Positions 40,513 to 48,612 of a DNA stretch of 64,000 nucleotides are shown one piece after another. The first letter of the stretch is position 1. Every line of letters starts with the position of its first letter. Below the pieces are notes generated by a model, which was not told the DNA's origin, made no database searches, and was given only the letters and a program-made list of their open reading frames with translations. Made by a program: the position numbers and the translations under genes. Source of the DNA: Gammaproteobacteria bacterium (GTDB lineage Bacteria; Pseudomonadota; Gammaproteobacteria; JACKNK01); NCBI GenBank assembly GCA_024234895.1, contig JACKNJ010000002.1:67001-131000 (forward strand). The letters run 5' to 3'.

Positions 40513-40713
40513 ATCGACGGAGCCGCGAGCAAGTTGGTGGACGTGTGCGATCACCCGGGCCTGGACGGGTATCACCAAGGCAGCGATCGCTGGGTGGCCC
40601 GGCAATTTGCGGGCTCTGTCCCGGCGATCGGTTTCTGGCTAGATTGATATCGGCTTGTGCAGCCTTGTTCCGGGCTCCTCAGGCCATCGTCCGATAAGCG
40701 CATGAGATTACCG

Positions 40714-41526
40714 ATGATCAAGCTTTCCCTCACGGCAGTGGTGTTGGCATCCCTGGTTCACGGGTCGGTCATTGCAGCCCCGATCGCGCACTGGACTTTC
40801 GACGAGGGGAGCGGCTCGATCGCGGGTGACTCATCGGGCTCATCGCTTGATCACACGCTGTCCATCAGCGGACCGACTTCCTGGTCCGCCAGCGGGCGGT
40901 TCGGCGGAGCGATCAACACCGGTCTGGGCTCGAACCTGGAAATGCTCGCCGACACGGTTGATCTCGGGGCGGCCTGGACCATCTCCGGCTGGTTCCGCAA
41001 CTATCACGCCACCGCAGACTGGAACACCCTGACGCGGGGTTCCTTTGCGTCCGGCGGGGACCACCAGATTGTGGGCGAGAACATCTCCGAGCATCTTGGC
41101 GTGTTCGATAACACCAACCACGGCATGGTCGCCGCGACGCCCACCTTCGATTTCGACAGCCTGGCCGCGGATGTCTGGCATCACATCGCGGCGGTGGGCA
41201 CGGGGGGATCGACGGCCTACTACGTCAACGGCGCCCATGTCGGAACGGCCGCGTACCAATCGACCACGGACGTGCAATGGATCGGCGGCGTGATCTCGCT
41301 CCAGACATTCGCGGAATCCCTTGACGAGATATCGATCTGGGATGAAGCGCTGACCGCGGGACAGATTCTCTCTCTGCAAACCCTGACGGCAGACAGTCTG
41401 GGCGACGCTCCGACCGTCTGGGCTCCGGGCACCCTGACGTTGGTGGGTCTGGGGATCGGTCTTGTCGGCGCCAGACGTAGGTCGAGACGCGTTCGGAACA
41501 CCGCTTTGGATCAGACCCCGTCCTGA
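40714..41526 (+). CDS. PEP-CTERM surface protein 3 with LamG-like domain
   Basis: 270 aa from the ATG at 40714 (an ATG at 40702 is possible). After a signal peptide (to IAA) comes a concanavalin/LamG-like jelly roll: IAHWTFDEGSGSIAGDSSG, WTISGWFR, WHHIAAVGTGGSTAYYVNG and SLDEISIWDEAL, the standard LamG order. The C-terminus reads PTVWAPGTLTLVGLGIGLVGARRRSRR, a PEP-CTERM-type tail. LamG domains bind carbohydrate. Upstream, TGGCCCGGCAATTTGC resembles a sigma-54 site but with one base too many between the blocks. Confidence 0.85.
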   Translation: MIKLSLTAVVLASLVHGSVIAAPIAHWTFDEGSGSIAGDSSGSSLDHTLSISGPTSWSASGRFGGAINTGLGSNLEMLADTVDLGAAWTISGWFRNYHATADWNTLTRGSFASGGDHQIVGENISEHLGVFDNTNHGMVAATPTFDFDSLAADVWHHIAAVGTGGSTAYYVNGAHVGTAAYQSTTDVQWIGGVISLQTFAESLDEISIWDEALTAGQILSLQTLTADSLGDAPTVWAPGTLTLVGLGIGLVGARRRSRRVRNTALDQTPS

Positions 41527-42215
41527 CCATCGCGCATCGGCGACGGCACGAAAGCGGTAGCGCTAAAACGGCTTCGCCCCAGCCGTGACGTCGTGCCCGG
41601 CATCCGGCACGGATCAAGGCCGTTCGCATTCATGGCGCGATACCGGCGCGACAGTCGCACCCCAAAGCGCCCGGAAGGTCCGACTGCGCGTCGTTGCACC
41701 AACTGAATTCCCGCGCCATCGCTGGAGTCCATTGGCGCGGATAGCCCGGACCGAAGCGTCTCCGGCTCCAGCGGAGTTTCAGCCCCCAGCAGCCGGCCGA
41801 TCCTTTCAGGCTTGATCCCGCGACCATCGGATGCATGGTTCGAAAGCGGTGAGGGAGCAACGCGAGAACGGACCTCGATGCCCATGCCCGGTTACCCCGG
41901 GACCACTGTTTCGGAACAGATCTCGCGTGCTCACCGGGCGGGCGGCATCGGGTCGTGCGCGCCTGGCGAAGTGTCTCCCTGAGCGGACAGGTCGGGATTC
42001 GCTGGTTGCTGGCCGGGCGGGATCAGTGAGCGCCGGCGGGCAGAAAGGTCCGCCATTTGTCATTTATCAACAAAGACTTGCATCGACACCTGGCGATGCT
42101 GACGGGGTGGGTTTTCGCGTTTCGGTGCATGGCACGGGACTTGGAATAGGGGCGCGGAGGGTGCGTCCAAGGGGAGTGGGCGCGCGCTTTATTTTTCATT
42201 CCGAGGAGAAGTTAA
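41527..42215. other. 690-bp region without a live gene
   Basis: It holds the degraded RAYT 3' end at about 41700-41870 and a possible near-consensus sigma-54 site (TGGCAC-GGGAC-TTGG at 42130-42144) before the lipoprotein gene. The rest shows no coding pattern that I trust. Confidence 0.5.
41700..41870 (+). pseudogene. Decayed 3' end of a second RAYT gene with its REP unit
   Basis: About 41700-41830 aligns by eye with the 3' end of the RAYT at 37492: CTGGAG..CATT.GCGCGGA then CCCGGACC, and later TCCCGCGACCATCGG..GCAT.GTTCGAAAGC.GTGA. The following AGCAACGCGAGAACGG corresponds to the REP unit after the live RAYT stop. Frames are broken and the first three quarters of the gene are missing. It is a relic of an older RAYT copy about 3.5 kb from the live one. 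Confidence 0.6.
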
Positions 42216-43760
42216 GTGAATAACAAGCGCACCATGTCGCGGGTCGTCCCGGTTGTGGGGATGACCGCGCTCATTCTGTCGGGCTGTGTGAACAACACAC
42301 GGGTCGATGAGCTGCAACAGGAGCTGACGTCGCAGCGTCAGGAGAACGAAGCGCTGCGAAGCGATATCGCCCACCTGCAACAGGACAATGCGGCCAAGAC
42401 CAGCGCTTTGGACAATGTTCAAACCGCGAGCGCCGATAACATGCTTCTGCCGCCCGAGGCCAGGAGCGGCGAGTGCTACGCGCGCGTCTGGGTTCCGGCT
42501 TCGTACAAGAACGTCGAAAAGCAGGTGCTGGTGAAAGAGGCCAGCGAGCGTGTCGAGGTGATCCCTGCCAGCTACGACTGGGGTACCGAAACGGTGCTGG
42601 TCAAGGAGGCGTCGAGCCGCCTGGAGACCGTGCCGGCGGTGTATGGCACCGAGCAGGAGACGATCCTGGTGCGCGAGGCCCAGCGCGTCTGGAAAACCGA
42701 TCTTGGCAAGGACGCTGCGCCGGCCAGCGATGAGCTGCTCGCCGCCGCCCGCAAGCACGGCATCGACCTGGATGCCGCCACGCCGGGCATGTGTTTCCAC
42801 GAGCATTACCGTCCGGCCAAGTACGCCACCGAGACCAAGCAGGTGCTGGTCAGCGATGCGGATGCGGCGCTCGCCGTCAGCGACGCCCAGTACCGCTGGG
42901 TCGAGAAGCGGGTGATGGTCAAGGAGCCGTCCTTCCGCATGGAAGAAGTGCCGGCGCAGTACGAGTGGGTCGAAGAGAAGGTCATCGACGAGCCGGCGCA
43001 TACCATCTGGAAGAAGGGTGAAGGCCCGATCCAGAAGATCGACGAGGCCACCGGCGAGATCATGTGTCTGGTCGAGGTGCCGGCCACTTACAAGACCCTG
43101 CGCAAGCGCGTCGAGAAGTCCCCCGCCACCACGCGCCGGATCGAGATTCCCGCGGAATACGAGACCGTGAAGGTGCGTGAGCTGGTCACCGATGCGGCCG
43201 AGTCCAAGCGTGATATCCCGGCGACCTACAAGACCGTCGAGATCACCAGGAAGGTCTCGGACAACGAGTTCCTCTGGCACGAAGTCCACGACATGACCGA
43301 GCCGCGCCAGACGCGTACCGGCAACAAGATCTGTCTGACCGAGATCCCGGCCGAGTACAAGACCGTCACCCGCAAGGTCGTGAAGACCCCGGCGACCACC
43401 CGCAAGGTGGAGATCCCGGCGGAAACCAAGACCATGAAGGTGCGCAAGATGGTGTCCGCGCCGCAGGAAAAGCGGATCGCGATTCCGGCCGAGTACAAGA
43501 CCGTGACCGAGCGTCAGCTGGAGAAGGAGGGCTTCATGGAATGGCGCTCCATCCTCTGCAAGACCAACATGACCGGTGCGCGCATCACCCAGATCCAGGA
43601 AGCGCTGAAGCGTGAAGGCTTCAACCCGGGTCCGATCGACGGTGTCGTGGGTCAGGAGACCATCGCTGCCGTCAACGCCTTCCAGAAGGCCAAGGGTCTG
43701 CCGGTCGACAAGTACATCAACGTCGCGACCTTGCAGGCGTTGGGCGTGTCGCCGAAATAG
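42216..43760 (+). CDS. Repeat-rich lipoprotein with C-terminal peptidoglycan-binding domain
   Basis: 514 aa. The GTG at 42216 is chosen because GAGGAG lies 8 nt upstream. Lipobox LSGC gives Cys24. A coiled coil (26-70) precedes a long array (about 85-450) of roughly 25-residue repeats with the core P(A/V)xYKTVxxxV and alternating Lys/Glu, for example IPAEYKTVTRKVVKTPATTRKVEIPAE. A peptidoglycan-binding-1 domain closes it (ITQIQEALKREGFNPGPIDGVVGQETIAAVNAFQ). It could tie the outer membrane to the wall. I do not know a named family for the repeat region. Confidence 0.8.
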   Translation: MNNKRTMSRVVPVVGMTALILSGCVNNTRVDELQQELTSQRQENEALRSDIAHLQQDNAAKTSALDNVQTASADNMLLPPEARSGECYARVWVPASYKNVEKQVLVKEASERVEVIPASYDWGTETVLVKEASSRLETVPAVYGTEQETILVREAQRVWKTDLGKDAAPASDELLAAARKHGIDLDAATPGMCFHEHYRPAKYATETKQVLVSDADAALAVSDAQYRWVEKRVMVKEPSFRMEEVPAQYEWVEEKVIDEPAHTIWKKGEGPIQKIDEATGEIMCLVEVPATYKTLRKRVEKSPATTRRIEIPAEYETVKVRELVTDAAESKRDIPATYKTVEITRKVSDNEFLWHEVHDMTEPRQTRTGNKICLTEIPAEYKTVTRKVVKTPATTRKVEIPAETKTMKVRKMVSAPQEKRIAIPAEYKTVTERQLEKEGFMEWRSILCKTNMTGARITQIQEALKREGFNPGPIDGVVGQETIAAVNAFQKAKGLPVDKYINVATLQALGVSPK

Positions 43761-43817
43761 GCGGTTTGCGTGGTGTGATCCCGTCCGCCGCCACCGGGTG
43801 GTGACGGGTCTCCCGAG

Positions 43818-43849
43818 CCCCGGGCCAGGCAACTGACCCGGGGTTTTTT
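43818..43849 (+). terminator. Terminator of the lipoprotein gene
   Basis: CCCCGGG (43818-43824) pairs with CCCGGGG (43837-43843), directly followed by six T residues. It lies about 60 bp after the stop codon. Confidence 0.85.
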
Positions 43850-44234
43850 GTGGGGGCAAAGTGGACAGCAGCGGGTCGCTGACCGCGATGCCGGAACTCC
43901 AATGCCCCGCCCCGGCGGGCCTTGTGCCGTCATCGGCCGGATGCGCCGCAACGGGCGTGGCATCACCGACCTGGGCCGGCATGAACAGATTTTCGATGTT
44001 GCTGATGCCGGGTCGGCTGTCCCCGACCTGAACGTCCATCGCCGCACGTGACCCGGACGCAGCGTCGATCGAACCGGCGCGTTTCGCCAGCACCGGTGTC
44101 GGCATGTGTCATGCCTGGCAGGCGATGTGGCAGGACTCAGCGGATAATCGCACCGGGCCAGCAACGGGGTCACCGCCGACAGGCACCGTACAGCCTCGCT
44201 CTGCCGGCTTGCGACGGGCAACGGAAGCCGAACC

Positions 44235-44249
44235 AGGCACAGACATTGC
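44235..44249 (+). promoter_or_regulatory. Sigma-54 promoter of PEP-CTERM gene 4
   Basis: AGGCAC-AGACA-TTGC matches -24/-12 with exact spacing, 131 bp before the ATG at 44380. Confidence 0.7.
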
Positions 44250-44379
44250 CTATTCGAAACCCGTACCATACGAATACGTGATCGGGGAGCCATCCCAGCG
44301 CGCCTCCCGGTCTGGTTCAACCACGTCGCCGCAACTCCGGGCACCTCGGCCTGGCGCGGCAACCAGACAAGGCATACCC

Positions 44380-45102
44380 ATGAAATCTCTCACTCTCCTG
44401 GCGGGGCTCGCCGCGCTCGCCCTCAACGTGAACGCCACGCAGGCCGCCGTCGTCATGACCGCGACCGACTGGAGCGGCTTCACCAACGTGACGACGACGA
44501 AGAATGTCGGTGCCAGCAACACCTTCTCTGCGTCGGGCACGACGGAAATGCAGATCTTTTCCTCGCTGGTGGGCGGTTCCGCGGAAACCCAGCGCCTCGT
44601 CTGGGACAGCACCTTCAGCTATGACCCCGGCGTCTCGGGTGCCGTGGACTCCATCGACTTCAGCATCGATCAGCGCCGCGTTGGTGGCACCCCGGGCGCG
44701 CACGGCTGGGGTGTGGGTTTCATGCAGGACAGCAACGTCTTCCTGTTCAGCGGTTACCACGCCTTCGGTGCCGGCACGTATTCCTGGAACACCTGGGATG
44801 CGACGGACATCACCGCCAGCACCTACTGGTTGCAAGCCACCGCCGCCGGTCTGGTCGCGCCGACCGCGACACTCGACCTGAGCGCCAGCGGCAACGAGAT
44901 CTACGTGGGCGTGTTCATCTTCTCCGGCAACGGCGGTTCGCCGACCCGCAACGACACGACCGCGTACGACAACCTCAGCGTCAGCTTCAATGCCGTTGAC
45001 AACGCCGTGCCCGCGCCCGGCGCGCTGGCCCTGCTCCTGACCGGACTGGCCGGTTTCGGCTGGACCCGACGTCAGACGCCGCACATCAGCACAAGCAACT
45101 GA
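44380..45102 (+). CDS. PEP-CTERM sorted surface protein 4
   Basis: 240 aa from the ATG at 44380. The signal peptide ends near TQAA. The middle is a beta-sandwich-like domain with conserved aromatic residues (GYHAFGAGTYSWNTWDATDITASTYW). The tail is AVPAPGALALLLTGLAGFGWTRRQ: PAPG motif, helix, basic end. It is the last of the PEP-CTERM cluster and is followed by 325 bp without a gene. Confidence 0.88.
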   Translation: MKSLTLLAGLAALALNVNATQAAVVMTATDWSGFTNVTTTKNVGASNTFSASGTTEMQIFSSLVGGSAETQRLVWDSTFSYDPGVSGAVDSIDFSIDQRRVGGTPGAHGWGVGFMQDSNVFLFSGYHAFGAGTYSWNTWDATDITASTYWLQATAAGLVAPTATLDLSASGNEIYVGVFIFSGNGGSPTRNDTTAYDNLSVSFNAVDNAVPAPGALALLLTGLAGFGWTRRQTPHISTSN

Positions 45103-45427
45103 AGGGAAACACGCAATGTTCCGAGTAACCGCCATCCGGCCGCTCACAGCGCATCGAGCCTGACCTTGAGCATCGTCGCCACCGCCGGCCAGTACTGGCC
45201 CAACGAGGCTTACGCGACAACGCACCTGGCAGCATTGACAGGCTCAGCGCCTTGGCAGGGGCCACGCTGACTCTCGTGCGGGTTTGTCGAATCCCCAGGC
45301 CTATCCGCGTCAGCCGGTTTTTCCCCTTAGAGACAACGCGCGATCACACGCCTGCGCATCAGTACCCGATTCGTCCGCGCGCCACCGGACGACGACCGAG
45401 GCATCATTCTCTTTCGCCCCGTATTTC
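45103..45427. other. Convergent intergenic region
   Basis: 325 bp between PEP-CTERM gene 4 (plus) and the methyltransferase gene (minus). No gene, repeat or convincing terminator was seen. Confidence 0.4.
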
Positions 45428-46150
45428 TTAGCCGGGGTAACGATAAATCTTGAAGTGCGGGTCCTCGGCGACCTCTCGCAACACGTTCGATTCGCGATAA
45501 GCGCCCTGGTGGACCGGATTCATGTACACCACATGAATCGGTCGCGGCGTCGCGATGGCGGCTCGCTCGATGTTGTCGACCACGCGGCGCATGACCGGAT
45601 CCCCAAACGGGTGGTACATGTAGATGAGCAACGGGCCATCGGGCAACGGAAATTGCGTCGCATCGTCGCAGACGATCTCGAACGCCTCGGTTTTCTGGGC
45701 CTCGCCGCGATAGATGCTGACGTTGTTCCGCGCGATGTCGCACAAGCTGGCGGAGAACTCCACGCCGATGATGCGTTTGAACGGGTAGTCGGAAGCCATC
45801 AACAGCGTCCGCCCCTTGCCCGATCCCAGATCGATAAACGTCACCCCGGAGTGATCCATGTCCAGGCTGGCAATCGCGCGGTGGAAGGAGGTTGACCAGC
45901 TCGCCTCGTAACGGGTGGCGTGATCGTAAAACTCACTGTCGACATCCAGCTCGCCCGCCTCCACCTGACCCCAGGTATCGGTGCCGTATCTGGCATCGAA
46001 GGCATCGACGTGATGTTGAGCGGCACGCCCGGAAGGGGTGCGTTTGCGCAGTTCGTGGGCGATATTCTTGGCGAGCACACGGACCGTACCAAACACGCCG
46101 TCGCGCCGCAGCACCCGCGCCAGCTTTCTGGGTAATGATGTCAGGGCCAT
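45428..46150 (-). CDS. Class I SAM-dependent methyltransferase, substrate unknown
   Basis: 240 aa from the ATG at 46150; the open frame extends upstream but looks non-coding there. The SAM-binding motif I is VTFIDLGSGKGRTLLMAS, followed by IIGVEFSASLCDIARNN (motif II) and PLLIYMYHPFGDPVMRRVVDNI (post-motif). The N-terminal 90 residues are helical and basic. This type occurs near polysaccharide and lipid modification genes. The gene is divergent from the FemAB-like gene, so both may share one regulatory region. Confidence 0.8.
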   Translation of the reverse strand: MALTSLPRKLARVLRRDGVFGTVRVLAKNIAHELRKRTPSGRAAQHHVDAFDARYGTDTWGQVEAGELDVDSEFYDHATRYEASWSTSFHRAIASLDMDHSGVTFIDLGSGKGRTLLMASDYPFKRIIGVEFSASLCDIARNNVSIYRGEAQKTEAFEIVCDDATQFPLPDGPLLIYMYHPFGDPVMRRVVDNIERAAIATPRPIHVVYMNPVHQGAYRESNVLREVAEDPHFKIYRYPG

Positions 46151-46323
46151 TCGATTATCCGTCTGAACGAAACCACAACAGGGACCGACATGCTGTGCCC
46201 GGTCCGGTTGATGCGGCAGAATACTGCATTTATGGATTCCCCCAGCGGGCGCACCCGATGTCACCCCGGCACTCACCACTCCCTCAATCAGACAATGAGT
46301 CCGGCCAGGCAGGGGAGATGGCG

Positions 46324-47262
46324 ATGAGTGCATGGGACACCCAGACACTTCCGTTCAGGTTTCGCTTCAGCGATTGGACCTTCCTGACGATCACGCGCCG
46401 CTTGCAATGTCGATCCATCGGCCTCCTCGCCCAATCGCTCCTCGATGCCGCACTGACGCCGCCGACCGATGCGCTGACCGCAGGCAGCGACGGATTTCTC
46501 ATCCGGGCCATGCCGCTGAATGAAGATCTCCCGACGATTTCACGCATCGGGACATTCCTCCGCTACATCCCCCTTCAGTACTGGCATTCCCACATTGATC
46601 TTTCGACGTCGTTCGAGGCCTACCAGCAAAAATTCTCGTCGAAGACGCGCGCCACGCTAAACCGCAAGGTCCGGAAATTCGCCCAGCACAGCGGCGGTGA
46701 AATCCGCTGGCATCGCTACACCACCCGGGAAGAAATGGATGAATTCTTCCGCCATGCGCGGGCCGTTTCCGCCCTGACCTACCAGGAACGCCTGCTTGAT
46801 GCGGGCATCCCGGGCACCGATGCGTTTATCGAGTCCGCCAAGTCGCTCGCGGCAGAGGGACGGGTACGCGCGTACGCACTGTTCGACGGCGAGCGTCCCA
46901 TCTCCTATCTGTATTGCCCGATCCACGACGGGGTGCTGATTTACGCCTATCTCGGCTATGACCCGGATTACGCCCAGCTGTCGGTCGGCACGGTACTGCA
47001 ATGGCTGGCCCTGGAGAGCCTGTTCGCGGAAGGCCACTTCCGCGCCTTCGATTTCACCGAAGGCCAATCCGAACACAAGCGCCTGTTCGCGACCCACCAG
47101 CAGATGCGTGGCAACGTGTTCTTTCTACGCCGCACACTCGCGAATCGAATCTTGATCGCCACCCACCACCGCATGGATCGCGCCTCCAGCTGGGTCGGCG
47201 ATCAGCTCGACAAGCTGGGGCTCAAGACCCGCATAAAGCGGTTTATCCGGTTGTCGAACTGA
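46324..47262 (+). CDS. FemAB/GNAT-like acyltransferase
   Basis: 312 aa; the ATG at 46324 is preferred over 46318 because GGGGAG stands at proper spacing only for it. The BcsL/CelD-type GNAT domain shows YQQKFSSKTRATLNRKVRKFAQHSGGEIRWHRYTTREEMDEFF, then VRAYALFDGERPISYLYCPIHDGVLIYAYLGYDPDYAQLSVGTVLQWLALESLF and FDFTEGQSEHKRLFAT, the family order. Relatives occur beside exopolysaccharide and PEP-CTERM genes, which fits this location. Donor and acceptor are unknown. Confidence 0.82.
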   Translation: MSAWDTQTLPFRFRFSDWTFLTITRRLQCRSIGLLAQSLLDAALTPPTDALTAGSDGFLIRAMPLNEDLPTISRIGTFLRYIPLQYWHSHIDLSTSFEAYQQKFSSKTRATLNRKVRKFAQHSGGEIRWHRYTTREEMDEFFRHARAVSALTYQERLLDAGIPGTDAFIESAKSLAAEGRVRAYALFDGERPISYLYCPIHDGVLIYAYLGYDPDYAQLSVGTVLQWLALESLFAEGHFRAFDFTEGQSEHKRLFATHQQMRGNVFFLRRTLANRILIATHHRMDRASSWVGDQLDKLGLKTRIKRFIRLSN

Positions 47263-47619
47263 TCGAGCCGGGGCGTCCGCTTGCCGCGTGCGGCGACGCC
47301 CCCGGTATCCAGGTCGCGCCCGCACAGGCCCAGCCACTCCGGCTGGGCCTGTTGCTTTGCAGAGTCGCTCCATCCCGGTTTCACAGGGTCGTGTGCGACG
47401 TGCGGCGGGCAACGCGGGGGGGCATATCTCTGACACCCGAACGACCGGAGTCTTGATGTTCCAATCAAGGCTCAGGACGCAACGGAAAGATATTTTCGTA
47501 CACCCCCCGGCACCCCATGTGCAGCCGTCGCGACCCGGCGCAAGATAAGCGCCACTGGCACCACCTGTCCGCCCCACGGCCACCGCGCGCCCGCTCTCAC
47601 ATCGCCCTTCGAGGGCCCC
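47263..47619. other. Intergenic region upstream of the DUF2156 gene
   Basis: 357 bp. A weak GC-rich inverted repeat follows the acyltransferase stop near 47320-47350 (CCAGCC.../...GGCTGG type) and may act as its terminator. Nothing else was recognised. Confidence 0.4.
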
Positions 47620-48606
47620 ATGAGCACCCTGAAAATCAAAGACCATGAACTGCTTCCGTTCGGCCTGGATTCCAAGCCGGTGATGGATGCCTACCTGCGT
47701 GAACTGAATCTCGACATCAGCGACTACACCTTCGCCGCCAACTACATCTGGCTGACCCATCTGAGCGGCTTCTACACGATCATCGAAGACACCTTCTGTT
47801 TCTTCGTGCTCGCCAACGGCGACCTGTCGATGCTGCTGCCGCCGCTCGGGCGCAAGGAGAACGTGGTGCGCGCCATGCAGGCCTGCTTCCGCATCATGGA
47901 AGACAACAACGCCTCGGCGGGGAGCACCAAGGTCGAGTACATCGACGAATCCATGCTCGGCTGGTTCGTCAACGACATCGAGGACGGCGCGGAGATCTTC
48001 GACCCGTTCGCCGATTACGTGGTCGAGCGCGCCCTGGTCGATTACGTCTACGAATGCGACGACCTGATCGGCTTGCGCGGCAACGCCTACGCAACCAAGC
48101 GCAACGAGATCAACAAGTTCACCCGCATCCATCCCGACCACCGCGTCGAACTGCTGGACCCGACACTGCACGCCGCCGGCATCAGCCGCCTGATGAATCA
48201 CTGGATCAGCGAGCGCATGAAGTACCTGCCGGCGGAGCAGACCGACTGGTACATCGACGGCATCCACTACGAGCGTCAGGCGGTCAAACGCATGTTGCGC
48301 GACTACCAGGCACTGGACCTCATCGGCCTGGTAATCGTCATCGACGAACAGCTCGCCGGCTTCACTGTCGGTGAACGCATCAACCCCAAGACCGCCAGCG
48401 TGATCATCGAGAAGACCGACTTCAACGTGCTCGGCGTGGCGCAGTTCATCTTCCGCGAGTTCGCCAAACTGCTGTCGCGCGAGTACGGCGTCACCCACAT
48501 CAACGTCGGCGACGACATGGGCTTCGAGAACCTGAAGAAGGTCAAGCTCTCCTACCGCCCCAGCCAGCTCATCCCGAAGTACACGGTCTACCAGCGGCAG
48601 GTCTGA
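47620..48606 (+). CDS. DUF2156 / phosphatidylglycerol lysyltransferase-like GNAT protein
   Basis: 328 aa without membrane helices. The duplicated GNAT-like fold of DUF2156 is visible: DYTFAANYIWLTHLSGFYTIIEDTFCFF at the start, the acceptor-site region DDLIGLRGNAYATKRNEINKF (conserved LxGxxYxxKRNxxNxF), and INVGDDMGFENLKKVKLSYRPSQLIPKY at the end. Relatives correspond to the C-terminal domain of MprF lysyl-PG synthases, but stand-alone members have unknown acyl donors. Close to the FemAB-like gene, it suggests envelope modification. Confidence 0.88.
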   Translation: MSTLKIKDHELLPFGLDSKPVMDAYLRELNLDISDYTFAANYIWLTHLSGFYTIIEDTFCFFVLANGDLSMLLPPLGRKENVVRAMQACFRIMEDNNASAGSTKVEYIDESMLGWFVNDIEDGAEIFDPFADYVVERALVDYVYECDDLIGLRGNAYATKRNEINKFTRIHPDHRVELLDPTLHAAGISRLMNHWISERMKYLPAEQTDWYIDGIHYERQAVKRMLRDYQALDLIGLVIVIDEQLAGFTVGERINPKTASVIIEKTDFNVLGVAQFIFREFAKLLSREYGVTHINVGDDMGFENLKKVKLSYRPSQLIPKYTVYQRQV

Positions 48607-48612
48607 ACGAGC

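Larger units (their letters stand above)
43761..44379. other. Intergenic region lipoprotein / PEP-CTERM gene 4
   Basis: About 620 bp. It contains the lipoprotein terminator (43818-43849) and the sigma-54 promoter at 44235-44249. A minus-strand frame from 44105 starts MPTPVLAKRAGSIDAASG but runs antisense through the lipoprotein gene and is not supported as a gene. Confidence 0.5.

Noticed and set aside
40609..40625. Sigma-54 promoter for PEP-CTERM gene 3 (TGGCCCGGCAATTTGC)
   Set aside because: The spacing between GG and GC is eleven rather than ten bases, which sigma-54 tolerates poorly; it is mentioned only as a near match.
42189..44105. Minus-strand frame of over 600 codons opposite the repeat lipoprotein
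   Set aside because: The plus-strand gene has a signal peptide, lipobox, SD and a peptidoglycan-binding domain. The minus frame has none and crosses a terminator.
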